Part shown: positions 26,612 through 36,579 of the stretch, one piece after another
How positions within the stretch are numbered: position 1 is the first letter of the stretch
Layout of the letters: each line of letters opens with the position of its first letter
From: Blautia schinkii DSM 10518
GTDB lineage: Bacteria > Bacillota > Clostridia > Lachnospirales > Lachnospiraceae
DNA: 64,000 nt
NCBI GenBank assembly: GCA_000702025.1
Contig: KL370852.1
Span: forward strand, 213,960-277,959
Direction of reading: 5' to 3'
The notes under the pieces: model-generated
Seen by the model: the letters and a program-made list of their open reading frames with translations, nothing else
Databases searched by the model: none
What the model was told of the DNA's origin: nothing
Program-made: the position numbers and the translations under genes

Positions 26612-26700
26612 CAGCGCCACCTCCCTTCCTATGTATTCCGGCGTACCGGTCCATTGTCTCGGGAGGCTGCCACTCCTGTCATGAGTGCTTTCCTGATAAC

Positions 26701-26729
26701 AGTCTAGCAGAATCTGTCAGAAATCACAA
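26701..26729 (-). promoter_or_regulatory. Toxin promoter, copy 2
   Basis: TTGTGA and TAGACT with 17 bases between, giving a leader of about 80 bases before the toxin start. Confidence 0.7.
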
Positions 26730-26744
26730 TAAAATTCAATTTTC

Positions 26745-28085
26745 TCAGGAGGAACAAGGCTGCATCTTTATTCTATAAAGCTTCACCCCATGCACCGGCA
26801 CAACAGCATCCAGGCTTTTATCTATCCTGTCCAATTTCTCCCCTGTCCAAAGCTCCTCTCCTTCATACACCCCATCCTCCAGACCAAGCTGCCCCAGAGA
26901 GTATTCCACATGGAAGTCCTTTTGATAAGTATTAAACAGGGCAAAATACACAGAGCCGTCCTCATCATAGCTTTTCCAGAGAATATTCCCGTCAAAATAT
27001 CCGGTCCTGCTCACCTGGTGCGCCCCGTAGGAATGCCCCAAAAGCCGCAGCACCTTTTCATTTGTGATAAGTTCAAAAGTCCAGTCATCCAAATCCGTTA
27101 GAAGACCGCCAAACATCAGCGGAGAACGGCAGATGCACCAGAGTGTCATCATCGTTTTTTGCTCTTCCTTGGTAAAACGGGTATGTCGCTCTCCCAGCCC
27201 GCATTCGTGGCTGCGGATTGCAAGATGGCTCAGGGGCAACATATCACAATCCGGCCATCCCCCCGGCTGTGCGTGCGAAGCCCACTGCTCACAACGCTTA
27301 AACATATCAAGAAGGTCCTCCCACCGATCCCAGTAGTCCCCGGTAATACGCCACATATTAGCATTTTCCTTTAAATGCTCTGCGCACGCAATATCAGCCG
27401 GACCCGGAGACAGGCTCAGTACAATCTCTCTTCCCGTTTTGTCAATTGCCCGGCGGATCATTTCTATCTCTTCTTTCGCCGAATATAAATCATCGGGTCT
27501 GAAATATGTATTACAAATATCATCCACCTTAATAAAATCCACACCCCAGGATGCATACAGCTCCATCACCGAATCATAATAGTCCTGTGCTCCCCGGGCA
27601 TTTGGATTCACCCCATACATATCCGTGTTCCAGGAGCACACGGAAAATCTCTGTGCAATCTGCCTGGCTGTTGCAAAGCTCCCCTTTATCGCTGTATTTT
27701 GATGTACCGCCTGTCTGGGAATACCGCGCATAATATGAATTCCGAATTTTAATCCCATTCCATGAATCTTGTCGGCAATATTGCGGAAACCAACGCCGCC
27801 TGCCGCAGACGGAAATTTATTCTCCGCTGGTATCAGCCGGGAAAATTCATCCATACACAAAGGCACAAAATCCCTGTATTCACTACCGTCCGTATCCGGC
27901 TCATACCACTGGATATCACACACCACATATTCCCAGCCATACTTTTTCAAATTATGGCTCATATATTCCGCATTCTCTAAAAGCTCCTTCTCCGTAACAG
28001 AAGCGCCGTAGCAATCCCAACTGTTCCACCCCATAGGCGGTGTAAGAGCTGCTGTCCGTTTTCCATTTATCATAGTTCTATTCAC
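26745..28085 (-). CDS. Alpha-galactosidase, glycoside hydrolase family 27 type
   Basis: 446 residues. Family signature TPPMGWNSWDCYG at 15-27; putative nucleophile Asp in WGVDFIKVDDI; likely acid/base Asp in WRITGDYWDRW; GGWPDCDML is another family motif. No signal peptide, so it acts in the cytoplasm on oligosaccharides imported by the adjoining ABC transporter. It starts (GTG) directly after the permease stop codon. The substrate could be a melibiose/raffinose-type alpha-galactoside, or another alpha-linked sugar since GH27 also includes other specificities. Confidence 0.88.
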   Translation of the reverse strand: MNRTMINGKRTAALTPPMGWNSWDCYGASVTEKELLENAEYMSHNLKKYGWEYVVCDIQWYEPDTDGSEYRDFVPLCMDEFSRLIPAENKFPSAAGGVGFRNIADKIHGMGLKFGIHIMRGIPRQAVHQNTAIKGSFATARQIAQRFSVCSWNTDMYGVNPNARGAQDYYDSVMELYASWGVDFIKVDDICNTYFRPDDLYSAKEEIEMIRRAIDKTGREIVLSLSPGPADIACAEHLKENANMWRITGDYWDRWEDLLDMFKRCEQWASHAQPGGWPDCDMLPLSHLAIRSHECGLGERHTRFTKEEQKTMMTLWCICRSPLMFGGLLTDLDDWTFELITNEKVLRLLGHSYGAHQVSRTGYFDGNILWKSYDEDGSVYFALFNTYQKDFHVEYSLGQLGLEDGVYEGEELWTGEKLDRIDKSLDAVVPVHGVKLYRIKMQPCSS

Positions 28086-28931
28086 CTATCCTTTCACTGA
28101 ACCACTCATCAGACCGCTGATAAAATATTTTTGTAAAAACAAAAAAATCAAAGTAATGGGCACCACAGCAAGCACAGACGCAGCGGTCAGGCTCCCCCAG
28201 TCCGTTGTGTTCACTCCCTTAAAAAGCTTGATTGCCGGAGTAACTGTTCTAAATTTATCCGTAGAAAGAAACACAAAGGAAAACAAAAATTCATTCCACG
28301 CACTGATAAATGCATACAAACCCGCAGAAATAATACTTGGAATAGAAACTGGAAGGATAATCCTCACCAATGTAGCCAGTTTCCCGCAGCCATCAAGCTC
28401 TGCCGACTCCTCCAGCTCTATGGGCACAGAGTCAAAAAAGCTACTCATCATATACGTTGCCAGAGGCAGTACAAAGGTGCTGTTTGCGAGAATCAGGGAC
28501 ACATAGGATTCCAACAGATTCAGCTTAAACATGATAAGATACAGCGGCACCAGAAGAAGCACTCCCGGAATCATCTGTGAAACAGTAAGCACAGCACTTA
28601 CATTTTTTACTGCCCTATATTTATAATAGCGACTCAGCGCATAACCTGCCAGGATAGCGAGAACCATGGATATCAATGTTGTAATCCCTGCCACCACCAG
28701 ACTGTTTACCATATAGCGTCCAAAGCCTGTCTTTTCCCATACATTCACAAAATTCTCCATTGTAGGCGCATGGGGTATCAAGGTGGGGATTAAGGTCCTG
28801 ATTTCTGATTTCGGCTTCAGCGCAGAAATCACCATCCAATAAAAAGGGAACGCACAGACAAACGCAAGTATTGTCAAAACCACATACGTCAGAATCCGGC
28901 ATATAAATTTTGTTTTTTTATTACTGACCAT
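28086..28931 (-). CDS. Carbohydrate ABC transporter permease, MalG/MsmG type
   Basis: 281 residues with six predicted membrane helices and the EAA loop ELEESAELDGCGKLATLVRIILP. The C-terminus ends YFISGLMSGSVKG, typical of MalG-type permeases. Ten bases separate it from the partner permease. No ATPase gene is present, as is usual for such importers, which share an MsmK-like ATPase. Confidence 0.93.
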   Translation of the reverse strand: MVSNKKTKFICRILTYVVLTILAFVCAFPFYWMVISALKPKSEIRTLIPTLIPHAPTMENFVNVWEKTGFGRYMVNSLVVAGITTLISMVLAILAGYALSRYYKYRAVKNVSAVLTVSQMIPGVLLLVPLYLIMFKLNLLESYVSLILANSTFVLPLATYMMSSFFDSVPIELEESAELDGCGKLATLVRIILPVSIPSIISAGLYAFISAWNEFLFSFVFLSTDKFRTVTPAIKLFKGVNTTDWGSLTAASVLAVVPITLIFLFLQKYFISGLMSGSVKG

Positions 28932-28941
28932 TTTATACCTC

Positions 28942-29847
28942 CTACAGCATACTTTCGCTTATCTTGTTCCTCTGCCTTTGATAAAAAACAAAGAGCACCA
29001 GCATAAAGCCCATAATCAAAGTGGAAAGCGCCGAAGCCGCCCCAACATCAAAGCTTTTCATAGAATATCTGTATATCATCAGCGGAATCGTCTCTGTGGC
29101 ATAATTCGGGCCACCTTCTGTAAGTATCCAGATAAAGTCAAAGTTAATCGCGGTCCAGATAATATGCAAAAATACCAACACAAGCGAAATACTCTTCATT
29201 TGGGGCAGGATAACTTTAAAGAACCGCTGCACACAGTTTGCCCCATCGATAGCAGACGCCTCCACAACATCCTGGGAAATCCCCTGCAGAACAGCCAGAA
29301 AGGAGATTGTATAATAAGGAAAACTTCTCCATATGTTAATAAAAATTACTGACAGCATTGCGATATTTTTGTCCCCGAGAAACTGAATGGGTTTATCAAC
29401 CAGATTGAGAGTGGTAAGTAAGTAATTCACCACACCGAAATTCGCATTCAGCATCCAGTCCCATACCAACGCTGCCACTACAATGGGCACACACCATGGA
29501 ATAAAAATCAGAGTGCGGTACACAGCCCTACCCCTGAATTTTTGATTCAAAAGCACGGCTGATATCATACCGATAAGATATTCTCCCGCTACGCATGCAA
29601 TTGTCCAGATAAATGTATTTTTTACAGCCTTTGGAAATATCTCATCTGCAAAAATCTTTTGATAATTTGCAAGCCCCGCCCATCCGCCTACAGCATCGTT
29701 TATTAGGTTTTTGTGGCGGAAAGCATTCACAAGCACTGTACAAAGAGGATATGCGATCAGCAATGCAATAAAAATAACCGCAGGCATCAGCATAAGACAG
29801 GCTGTATTTTTCCTTCGTTTTTCACGACTTAATACTTTTTTATTCAT
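28942..29847 (-). CDS. Carbohydrate ABC transporter permease, MalF/MsmF type
   Basis: 301 residues, six predicted membrane helices, with an EAA loop (DVVEASAIDGANCVQRFFKV). Start TACLMLMPAVIFIALLIAYPL is the first helix. It pairs with the MalG-type permease. Confidence 0.93.
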   Translation of the reverse strand: MNKKVLSREKRRKNTACLMLMPAVIFIALLIAYPLCTVLVNAFRHKNLINDAVGGWAGLANYQKIFADEIFPKAVKNTFIWTIACVAGEYLIGMISAVLLNQKFRGRAVYRTLIFIPWCVPIVVAALVWDWMLNANFGVVNYLLTTLNLVDKPIQFLGDKNIAMLSVIFINIWRSFPYYTISFLAVLQGISQDVVEASAIDGANCVQRFFKVILPQMKSISLVLVFLHIIWTAINFDFIWILTEGGPNYATETIPLMIYRYSMKSFDVGAASALSTLIMGFMLVLFVFYQRQRNKISESML

Positions 29848-29875
29848 GCAATTTCTCTCCCTGTCTGATTATGAA

Positions 29876-29900
29876 AGAAGGGCCTTACCGGCCCCTCTTT
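29876..29900 (-). terminator. Intercistronic hairpin after the binding-protein gene
   Basis: AGAGGGGCC and GGCCCTTCT around a 5-base loop, without a full T-tract. Such hairpins commonly let the binding protein be made in excess over the permeases. Confidence 0.6.
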
Positions 29901-29917
29901 ACAATCTCTTTCATAAA

Positions 29918-31192
29918 TTATTCGCCGTACTCTCCTGAGTCCTGTAAAGATGCATTCACCGCATCACTGAGCCACACAGCAACCTCCTTGGCATCCATAT
30001 TATCCTGTAATGCTTTTGCAAGAGAGTCTGTCATTGCCTGCGTAATATTGCTTAACACAACCGGGGGAAATGCTACTGCATTTTCTTTCAGCTTGTTAAA
30101 GTCCTCTGTCCACTGGTCTTTGCCCTCCACGTCCTTTCTGGGTGACTGGTCGGAGAAGCAGGTGCTGATGAAATCCTTGCTTACCAGATATGCTGCTGCC
30201 TCAAAGGCTGCGTCTGTTCTCGCCTTGTCACCTCTGTCAAACACAAAGAGGGGCTTCGGCTCCAGGTAAGTACAAGTCTTTCCGTCTGCGGGTGCCGGGA
30301 TTTCATGAATGGAAACATCCGCCATAGTGTCAGGATAGTTTTCTTTATATGTATACATCCAGGTTCCTGTAGTAAACATTCCTGTCAGACCGGAAGCAAA
30401 ATTGGCATCTGTCTCTTCCCATCCGTAGGTAGGTGAGCTTGGGTCTACAAGTCCCTTTGCCACCAGGTCTTTATAAAACTGGAATACCTTTGTTGCTTTT
30501 TCCAGCTCCTCCTCGTTCTCCTGCCAGGTGTTGCGGTATCCGCCGTTCTCAGAGGCACTGCAGATTTCCAGCCCGTATTGTGCCAGATATACAAGAAGCT
30601 CCTGAGGCGCACGCGCGGTAGTACAGGTCAGGCCATATGGATATGCCCCGGCAGCATCACGGTATCCCTCCAGAGCCAGTACATCGTCCCAGGTAGCCGG
30701 AACCTCTGCACCGGCAGTCTCGTTTATGGTATCATGTACCAGAAGCGCACGAACCGCACTAGACCATGGCAAAGCCACATATTTCCCGTCTACCATCATA
30801 GTATCCATAACATTCTCATAAAACTGCTCCTTGTCCTCCCAGCTTTCCACATAAGAATTCAAATCTGTTGTAATACCCATGGCATTAAACTCAGAAATCC
30901 ATTCAGGAAGTCCGAATACAAGGTCCGGTGTGTTACCTGCTGCCGCTGCTGCAATCACCTTATCATGGATGGAATCTAAGTCCATACGGGTATAAGTAAG
31001 TTTAACTCCCGAAACCGACTCGTAGTTTTCGAAAAAGCTTACCATTGCATCATTGACTGCCTCACTGCCGTCATACCAGACCTCCAGGCTCTCCACACTG
31101 CCCTCTTCCGCTGCCAAGACCGGCATACTGCCTGCAAATGTCTGCGCAGCCACAGCTGCAGTTAACATTGCCGCTAAAACTTTCTTTTTCAT
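29918..31192 (-). CDS. Extracellular sugar-binding protein
   Basis: 424 residues from the ATG at 31192 (GGAGGGCAAAAAC upstream). Signal peptide MKKKVLAAMLTAAVAAQTFA with likely cleavage at VLAAEE; no lipobox cysteine follows. Family 1 substrate-binding fold (SLEVWYDGSE, TPDLVFGLPEW, LPWSSAVRALLVH). First gene of the importer-GH27 operon. Confidence 0.9.
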   Translation of the reverse strand: MKKKVLAAMLTAAVAAQTFAGSMPVLAAEEGSVESLEVWYDGSEAVNDAMVSFFENYESVSGVKLTYTRMDLDSIHDKVIAAAAAGNTPDLVFGLPEWISEFNAMGITTDLNSYVESWEDKEQFYENVMDTMMVDGKYVALPWSSAVRALLVHDTINETAGAEVPATWDDVLALEGYRDAAGAYPYGLTCTTARAPQELLVYLAQYGLEICSASENGGYRNTWQENEEELEKATKVFQFYKDLVAKGLVDPSSPTYGWEETDANFASGLTGMFTTGTWMYTYKENYPDTMADVSIHEIPAPADGKTCTYLEPKPLFVFDRGDKARTDAAFEAAAYLVSKDFISTCFSDQSPRKDVEGKDQWTEDFNKLKENAVAFPPVVLSNITQAMTDSLAKALQDNMDAKEVAVWLSDAVNASLQDSGEYGE

Positions 31193-31237
31193 GTTTTTGC
31201 CCTCCAATCATTTTTTGAGTGTTTTTTGAATGAGCCT

Positions 31238-31266
31238 ATCATAGCAAGTCTGTTTTTCTCTGGCAA
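31238..31266 (-). promoter_or_regulatory. Promoter of the GH27 importer operon
   Basis: TTGCCA and TATGAT with a 17-base spacer on the minus strand, 46 bases before the binding-protein start. Confidence 0.7.
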
Positions 31267-31318
31267 CCCAGATTCTGTCTTTACCAAAATAACAGCCCTA
31301 ACTTCCAAAAAAATAACC

Positions 31319-31347
31319 TTTTCATATTTAATTATTCGACTTATAAT
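31319..31347 (+). promoter_or_regulatory. Promoter of the sensory lipoprotein-kinase-regulator operon
   Basis: TTTTCA and TATAAT with a 17-base spacer, about 29 bases before the lipoprotein start. Confidence 0.65.
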
Positions 31348-31375
31348 GAAGAAAACTGTATGAATAGGAGTTTTT

Positions 31376-32638
31376 ATGAGATATTTTCCAGCCATATTCC
31401 TTTGCTTTCTCCTTGTTTTCAGCGGATGCGCAGACAATTCATCCTATAGCCGGGAGACTCCCCAACCCAAGGAACATCTTGCTCTTGATTTCTCATTCTA
31501 CGGGCGGGATACAAACTGGATTGCCTCCGTGGAAAGAGCGGTAAACGATTTCTCTGTTCTCAACCCTGAGTACGATATCCGTCTGGACTTTTGCACAGAA
31601 GGCAGCTATTCAGAATTTATCAACGCAAAAGAAGCCGCAGGGACATTGCCGGAGCTTTTTGAAATTATTAATCCGCGGGAATATGTGGAAGCCGGGAAGC
31701 TTGGTCAAATCCCGGGGGAGCTATCCAGATTGTTGGCTTCCCCTTATATGGAGAACGACGCATGCTACGCACTGCCTGTATTTTCGTCCATTAACGGTAT
31801 CATCTATAACAAAAAATTATTTGAGAAGCTGAATTTATCGCCTCCTGACACCTATCAGGAATTTCTGGACGTGTGTCAAGCTTTAAAATTAAAGGGAGTA
31901 ACTCCCATAGCCTTTGCCGGAAACGATACACAGTCCTGGAATAATTGGGGCAATTACTATTTTTCCCTGGTGCTTTCCGAAAATCCTGACTGGCTCTCTC
32001 AGCGTAATCAAAATATTACCACATTTGACAGTCCGGAAATCCGGAAAATGCTGGAAAATTACAGGGAGCTTTTTGAAAAGCAGTATGTGATCGAGTCCTA
32101 CTCCCATCTCAATGAAAGCCAGCTTCCGGCTGTCATGACCAACGAAAAGGCGGCAATGGTCTATACAAACCCGGGATTTTTCTCCCTGCTCACAGAGCTT
32201 GACCCAGATTATCCCCTTGGCTGGTTTTATCTGCCGGATGAATCAGGAAACCCTACAGCAGTAAACGCAACAATCAGCTACTGGTGCATTTCCTCACAAT
32301 GCGCAGCTTCTCCGGAAAAGCTTAAAGCTGTGCAGGAATTCCTGTCATTTTTTTACGAAAAAGAACAATACCGCTCCGTACTGCAGGCTACCAGCACCTT
32401 CAGCACCACTGCGCAGGTAGTGCTTTACCCTTCACTGGAAATAACCCAATCTCTACGGGCGGAATATATTTACGCAAATGTGGAATCTGCTTATTTAGGT
32501 GATTTAAACACACCTCCGCAGTTTATGAATTTTTATGACGAAATCCTAAAGCTGGTCATGCTTGGCGTGACCGATATTTCAGAAGCCGTAAAACAACTTG
32601 ACCTGTATTGGAGCAGCTATGCAGAAACATACTCATAA
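31376..32638 (+). CDS. Sugar-binding lipoprotein, probable co-sensor
   Basis: 420 residues with signal peptide and lipobox FSGC (lipidated C18). Family 1 binding-protein fold. It is transcribed with a YesM-like kinase rather than with permeases and overlaps the kinase gene by 20 bases, which suggests it presents ligand to the kinase, a three-component sensor arrangement known in Firmicutes. AATAGGAGTTTTT precedes the ATG. Confidence 0.85.
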   Translation: MRYFPAIFLCFLLVFSGCADNSSYSRETPQPKEHLALDFSFYGRDTNWIASVERAVNDFSVLNPEYDIRLDFCTEGSYSEFINAKEAAGTLPELFEIINPREYVEAGKLGQIPGELSRLLASPYMENDACYALPVFSSINGIIYNKKLFEKLNLSPPDTYQEFLDVCQALKLKGVTPIAFAGNDTQSWNNWGNYYFSLVLSENPDWLSQRNQNITTFDSPEIRKMLENYRELFEKQYVIESYSHLNESQLPAVMTNEKAAMVYTNPGFFSLLTELDPDYPLGWFYLPDESGNPTAVNATISYWCISSQCAASPEKLKAVQEFLSFFYEKEQYRSVLQATSTFSTTAQVVLYPSLEITQSLRAEYIYANVESAYLGDLNTPPQFMNFYDEILKLVMLGVTDISEAVKQLDLYWSSYAETYS

Positions 32639-34397
32639 CTTTCTACTGAAGCTTGTGTTCGGATATTTTATTCTCGGCCTCGTTCCCTTTATCCTCCTCA
32701 CAAGCCTGGTAATTAAAATTACAGGAGATTATCTGCAGGATTCGTTGATAAATAATGTCACGCAGTCCACCCTTTATATGAGCAGAAATCTCTCAGACCT
32801 TTTTGCTGAATATGATATGCTTTCCAAAAACATATATGAATACCGTACCTCAGACGGGCATTACCTGCATAGCGTCCTCACCGACAGGCAGATGCACAGC
32901 CCGGAACTTAAGGCTAATATCAACCACATGCTTTCGGAAATCCTATATAAAAGCAATTATATTGACCGTGTATCTTTCCTTGTTTCCGGTGGTGAAGCCT
33001 ATACGGTTTCCCGTTCCTATGCCGCTGCCCTTCCCGATGTGGCATTATCGGACGCGCAAACCAAAGAGAATTTAACGGACACGGATTCCCTGCACGTATA
33101 TTTCAGGGAAAATAAAGGTCAGAAGATTTTAACCCTGGTCCGTTCTTATATGAATACAGCCACCGTCTCTCAGGCATCTGAGGAGGTGCTTGGAACTCTG
33201 CTCATAGATGTGGACTTCCGCCAGCTGGAGGCGCTTTTAACACCTCTCGTGGATACCACAATTCAGCAGTACCATCTGGCAGACAAGGATTTTAATACGG
33301 TATACACCACGGCAGACAGCAGCAATCCTGTGGATCCCGGGAAATATCTGAAAACCGTCTCCCAATGGGAAAGCTCCGGGGTGGAAAAATATCGCGGCGA
33401 CTATCTTGTCTATCGTCAGATTCCTATTGCCCAATGGATTTTATTTACCACCGTACCCTACGAAGCTGCCAGTCCCATGAGAGTTCTTGCCAACGGACAG
33501 ATTATTCTGATTGTGATCATCAGTCCTGTACTGCTGTTTTTTGTCTATTGGCTATACAGCCGGAAAATTGTCACACCAGTAAAGGACATCACGGATGCAA
33601 TGAAGCGGATTGAACACGGTGAATTGGATATCGAACTGACCTGCAGCAGCAATGACGAATTCTCTTTAATTGCCTCTACGCTGAATTTAATGACAAAAAA
33701 TCTCAAGTCCTATATTGACCAGGCCTATATTTATAAAATAAAGCAAAAGGAAGCCGAGCTGGACGCACTCAAAATGCAGATTCGCCCCCATTACCTGTAT
33801 AATACACTGGAAATCATCCGTATGACAGCACTGGATGCCGAGGACCGGAAAGCCGCCGATATGATTGCACATCTTTCCAGCCAGCTTCAATACCTTACTG
33901 AACGCCAGGCGCAAATCGTCCCTCTCAGCCAGGAGCTTGAAAACGCGAAGGACTATTTTTCACTGGTAACTCTGCGGTATGAACAGAAATATGTTTTGGA
34001 GACAGACATAGGCAGAACGCTTCTGCAGGCACGGGTGCCCAAGCTCATTATCCAGCCCTTGATTGAAAACGCTGTCCTCCACGCCTTTCCCGGGCGTGAC
34101 TATGGCACGATTTCTATTCATGCAAAGGAAAAGAACGGGATTCTTACAATTGAAATCATGGATGACGGCATCGGTATTCCAAAGGATACGGAGCTTCGCC
34201 TGAATAAAGCCTTTGACACAGCTTTTGACACGGATTCCTCCGAAGAACTTCCTGCCGCCTCCAGTATCGGACTGGTAAACGTGGCTTCCCGGCTCCGGCT
34301 GCGCTACGGGAATGACACAGGGCTTAAAATCACAGGAATCCCGGAAATCGGCACAATCGTCCTGCTCCACCTGCCCCTGGATAAAGGGACTGCTTAA
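32619..34397 (+). CDS. YesM-like sensor histidine kinase
   Basis: 592 residues from the ATG at 32619 (GGAGCAGCT just before). Membrane helix at about 10-35, extracellular Cache-like domain, second helix (IILIVIISPVLLFFVYWLY), HAMP domain, His_kinase domain with QIRPHYLYNTLEI (phosphoacceptor His) and HATPase with QPLIENAVLHAF and DDGIGI. It should phosphorylate the regulator encoded 15 bases downstream. Confidence 0.93.
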   Translation: MQKHTHNFLLKLVFGYFILGLVPFILLTSLVIKITGDYLQDSLINNVTQSTLYMSRNLSDLFAEYDMLSKNIYEYRTSDGHYLHSVLTDRQMHSPELKANINHMLSEILYKSNYIDRVSFLVSGGEAYTVSRSYAAALPDVALSDAQTKENLTDTDSLHVYFRENKGQKILTLVRSYMNTATVSQASEEVLGTLLIDVDFRQLEALLTPLVDTTIQQYHLADKDFNTVYTTADSSNPVDPGKYLKTVSQWESSGVEKYRGDYLVYRQIPIAQWILFTTVPYEAASPMRVLANGQIILIVIISPVLLFFVYWLYSRKIVTPVKDITDAMKRIEHGELDIELTCSSNDEFSLIASTLNLMTKNLKSYIDQAYIYKIKQKEAELDALKMQIRPHYLYNTLEIIRMTALDAEDRKAADMIAHLSSQLQYLTERQAQIVPLSQELENAKDYFSLVTLRYEQKYVLETDIGRTLLQARVPKLIIQPLIENAVLHAFPGRDYGTISIHAKEKNGILTIEIMDDGIGIPKDTELRLNKAFDTAFDTDSSEELPAASSIGLVNVASRLRLRYGNDTGLKITGIPEIGTIVLLHLPLDKGTA

Positions 34398-34412
34398 GAA
34401 AGAAGGTTTTTT

Positions 34413-35950
34413 ATGGCTACTTTATATATTGCAGATGACGAGCCAATCATCATTAAGGGCTTACGAAAAATGATTTCATCCTTTTCTATGGATTTGGAGA
34501 TTATCGGAAGCAGCACTGACGGCGCACAGGCAATGCAGGAAATCCTTACGCTGAAGCCGGATATCCTGATTACCGACGTCCAAATGCCGGGAAAAACAGG
34601 ACTGGAACTTATCACTGAAATATCCTCATCCGCCCTGCTGACCAGAATCATATTTCTCAGCGGTTACCGGGAATTTTCTTATATTAAGCATGCTCTCACT
34701 CATGATGCCGTTGACTATCTTTTAAAGCCGGTCAATGAAGTAGACCTGCAGCGTACACTTATAAAGGCCCTGCAGTTTTTTGACAAACAGAACAAAGTAG
34801 CTTACTTTGAGAAATTAAACGAAAAAATATCTACCCAGCTTTTGACACAGGATATAAAGCAGCATACCATCATACACGAAGAAAATCTCCGCAGTGCTCT
34901 CAACGAACGCAGGCTGGATACTTCCGATATGTCCTTTGTATGCGTATCCTTCCTCATTCCCCTTCATTTACAGAAGGAATTGCGGAAGGTTCCCTTTGAA
35001 CATTTTGAGCTCCTGCGTTTTTCATCCTTTAATTTTCTCAAAGAACGCTGCGATAGTTTCTCCCGCAGCCTCCTCCTGGGTCGTAAAAACAATTCCCTGG
35101 ATTATCTGTTTTTAATAAATCCGCCGGAATCCTTGGATTCCGTTGAGAAATACCTGATTGAAAGCCGTGGGGAACTAAAAAAGAAATATCAGACAGAAGT
35201 GCTGGCAGGAATCGGCGAAGTAGTTTCCTCTTTGGAGGAAATAAACTTTTCGTTCTCCACCGCATATCACGCTGTAAGCCAGTATTTCTTTACGGAAGAA
35301 ACCATAAACGTGTCCTGCCGTCTGAAACAGGATTTCCGTTATTCCTTTGACGACTACAGCCGGATATAAACGAAAAGCTGGAGGAATGCATCTCAATTAT
35401 CCTCCATATCCACTACAGCAACGCACAGTCCGTGATAAACCGCGTGCTCATGTTTGCCAGCAGCCTGCGGGGTGATATGGAGAAATACCAGCTTACAAAT
35501 GACTCAGACGAGCACTATAACCAATTTGTACGTGACATCCAGAAATGCAACACCTTCCGGCAGCTCAAACACTTATTTCTCAATTATTATAGAGAGTTTA
35601 TCCGGGCTTGCTGTGAGGATTCCACAGATACAGATATTGCCCGCATTAAGCATTATCTGGAAACACACTATCAGGAAGAGATCACACTGAAACATCTGGC
35701 AGACATTGTTTACATGAATCCAAGCTATTTCAGTTATTACTTCAAGAAATGTACCGGAGAAAACTATAAAACATATCTCACAAAGCTGAGACTGAAGAAA
35801 TCACTGCCCCTGCTGGCGGGGACAGACTTAAAGATTTACCAGGTGGCTGAGGAAGTGGGATATAAGAATGTAAAGCGGTATACGAATGCTTTTAAAAATG
35901 AATATCATTGCTCACCGGTGGAATATCGGGAGAGGAATGGGCAGTTGTAG
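34413..35950 (+). pseudogene. YesN-like AraC response regulator, frameshifted
   Basis: The receiver domain (D55 in ILITDVQMPG) and linker are read to a TAA at 35369. The remaining part, including the AraC DNA-binding domain (YLETHYQEEITLKHLADIVY, then YQVAEEVGYKNVKRYTNAFK), continues in another frame to 35950. The frames are joined across AGCCGGATATAAACG near 35357: adding one base would give a continuous protein of about 512 residues. Either a real single-base deletion or a sequencing error. If real, the cell makes a regulator without a DNA-binding domain and the GH27 operon would lose its activator. Confidence 0.85.
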
Positions 35951-36011
35951 GAAAATCAAAGGGAAAACCCGTAACGTATAATTTGCTGGCTTTCCCTGTA
36001 ATCTTGTTTAT

Positions 36012-36221
36012 TTATAATATTTTTCGGAGCGTATCAATTTCTTCCAGCGCCTTCTCAAGCTTGGATATATCCTCACACCCATAAACCACAAAGTCAATAT
36101 CACTGGTGGGCGCAGCCGTACCTGTCGCAAAAGAACCAAATAAATCCAACCGTTTAACACCGTTCTTTTTACAAATCTCCGCTACTCTTCCGATAATCTC
36201 TGAGACAGGCATTACATTCAT
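36012..36221 (-). pseudogene. MNT nucleotidyltransferase, truncated copy without HepT
   Basis: 69 residues, almost identical to the first 67 of the gene at 41893-42174, keeping the active site GSFATGTAAPTSDID. After LRKI the frame ends. Compared with the intact locus, the C-terminus and the whole HepT gene are missing; the join lies at a shared tttttcgg. Flanking DNA on both sides still matches the intact copy. Confidence 0.8.
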
Positions 36222-36579
36222 CGTACGTCTCCCCCTTCCTTTTCTTCACCTTATCACAGGAAAATTTCCGTGTCAAACAAATTACCAGGGAGTTTCAAAA
36301 ATCATGCACACAAGTCACTATCGAATGTAAATAACTCTTTTGAGAACATGAACTTTCCACCTAAATCCTCCCACATATTTAGCTGAAAAACTAAACCAAG
36401 TATGATATTATAATATACAATATGATATCAATGAAAGAATTTTAAACTAAGGCAGGCCACTCAATTACGGTGCTTTCAATGTAATGGAGCTTTCAATTAA
36501 TATTGATTTCAAGCAATGGCTCTTTCAATATAATGAAGGTATTTTTGATAAAATGAAATGCATACCTGGAGATTAAAGA
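36222..36579. other. Gap between MNT remnant and lipoprotein gene
   Basis: AT-rich. The first 60 bases match the region upstream of the intact MNT gene. From 36465 it holds degenerate copies of gctttcaat-taatg. TTTCAA and TATAAT with a 16-base spacer (about 36509-36536) are a plausible promoter for the lipoprotein gene. No gene seen. Confidence 0.5.
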
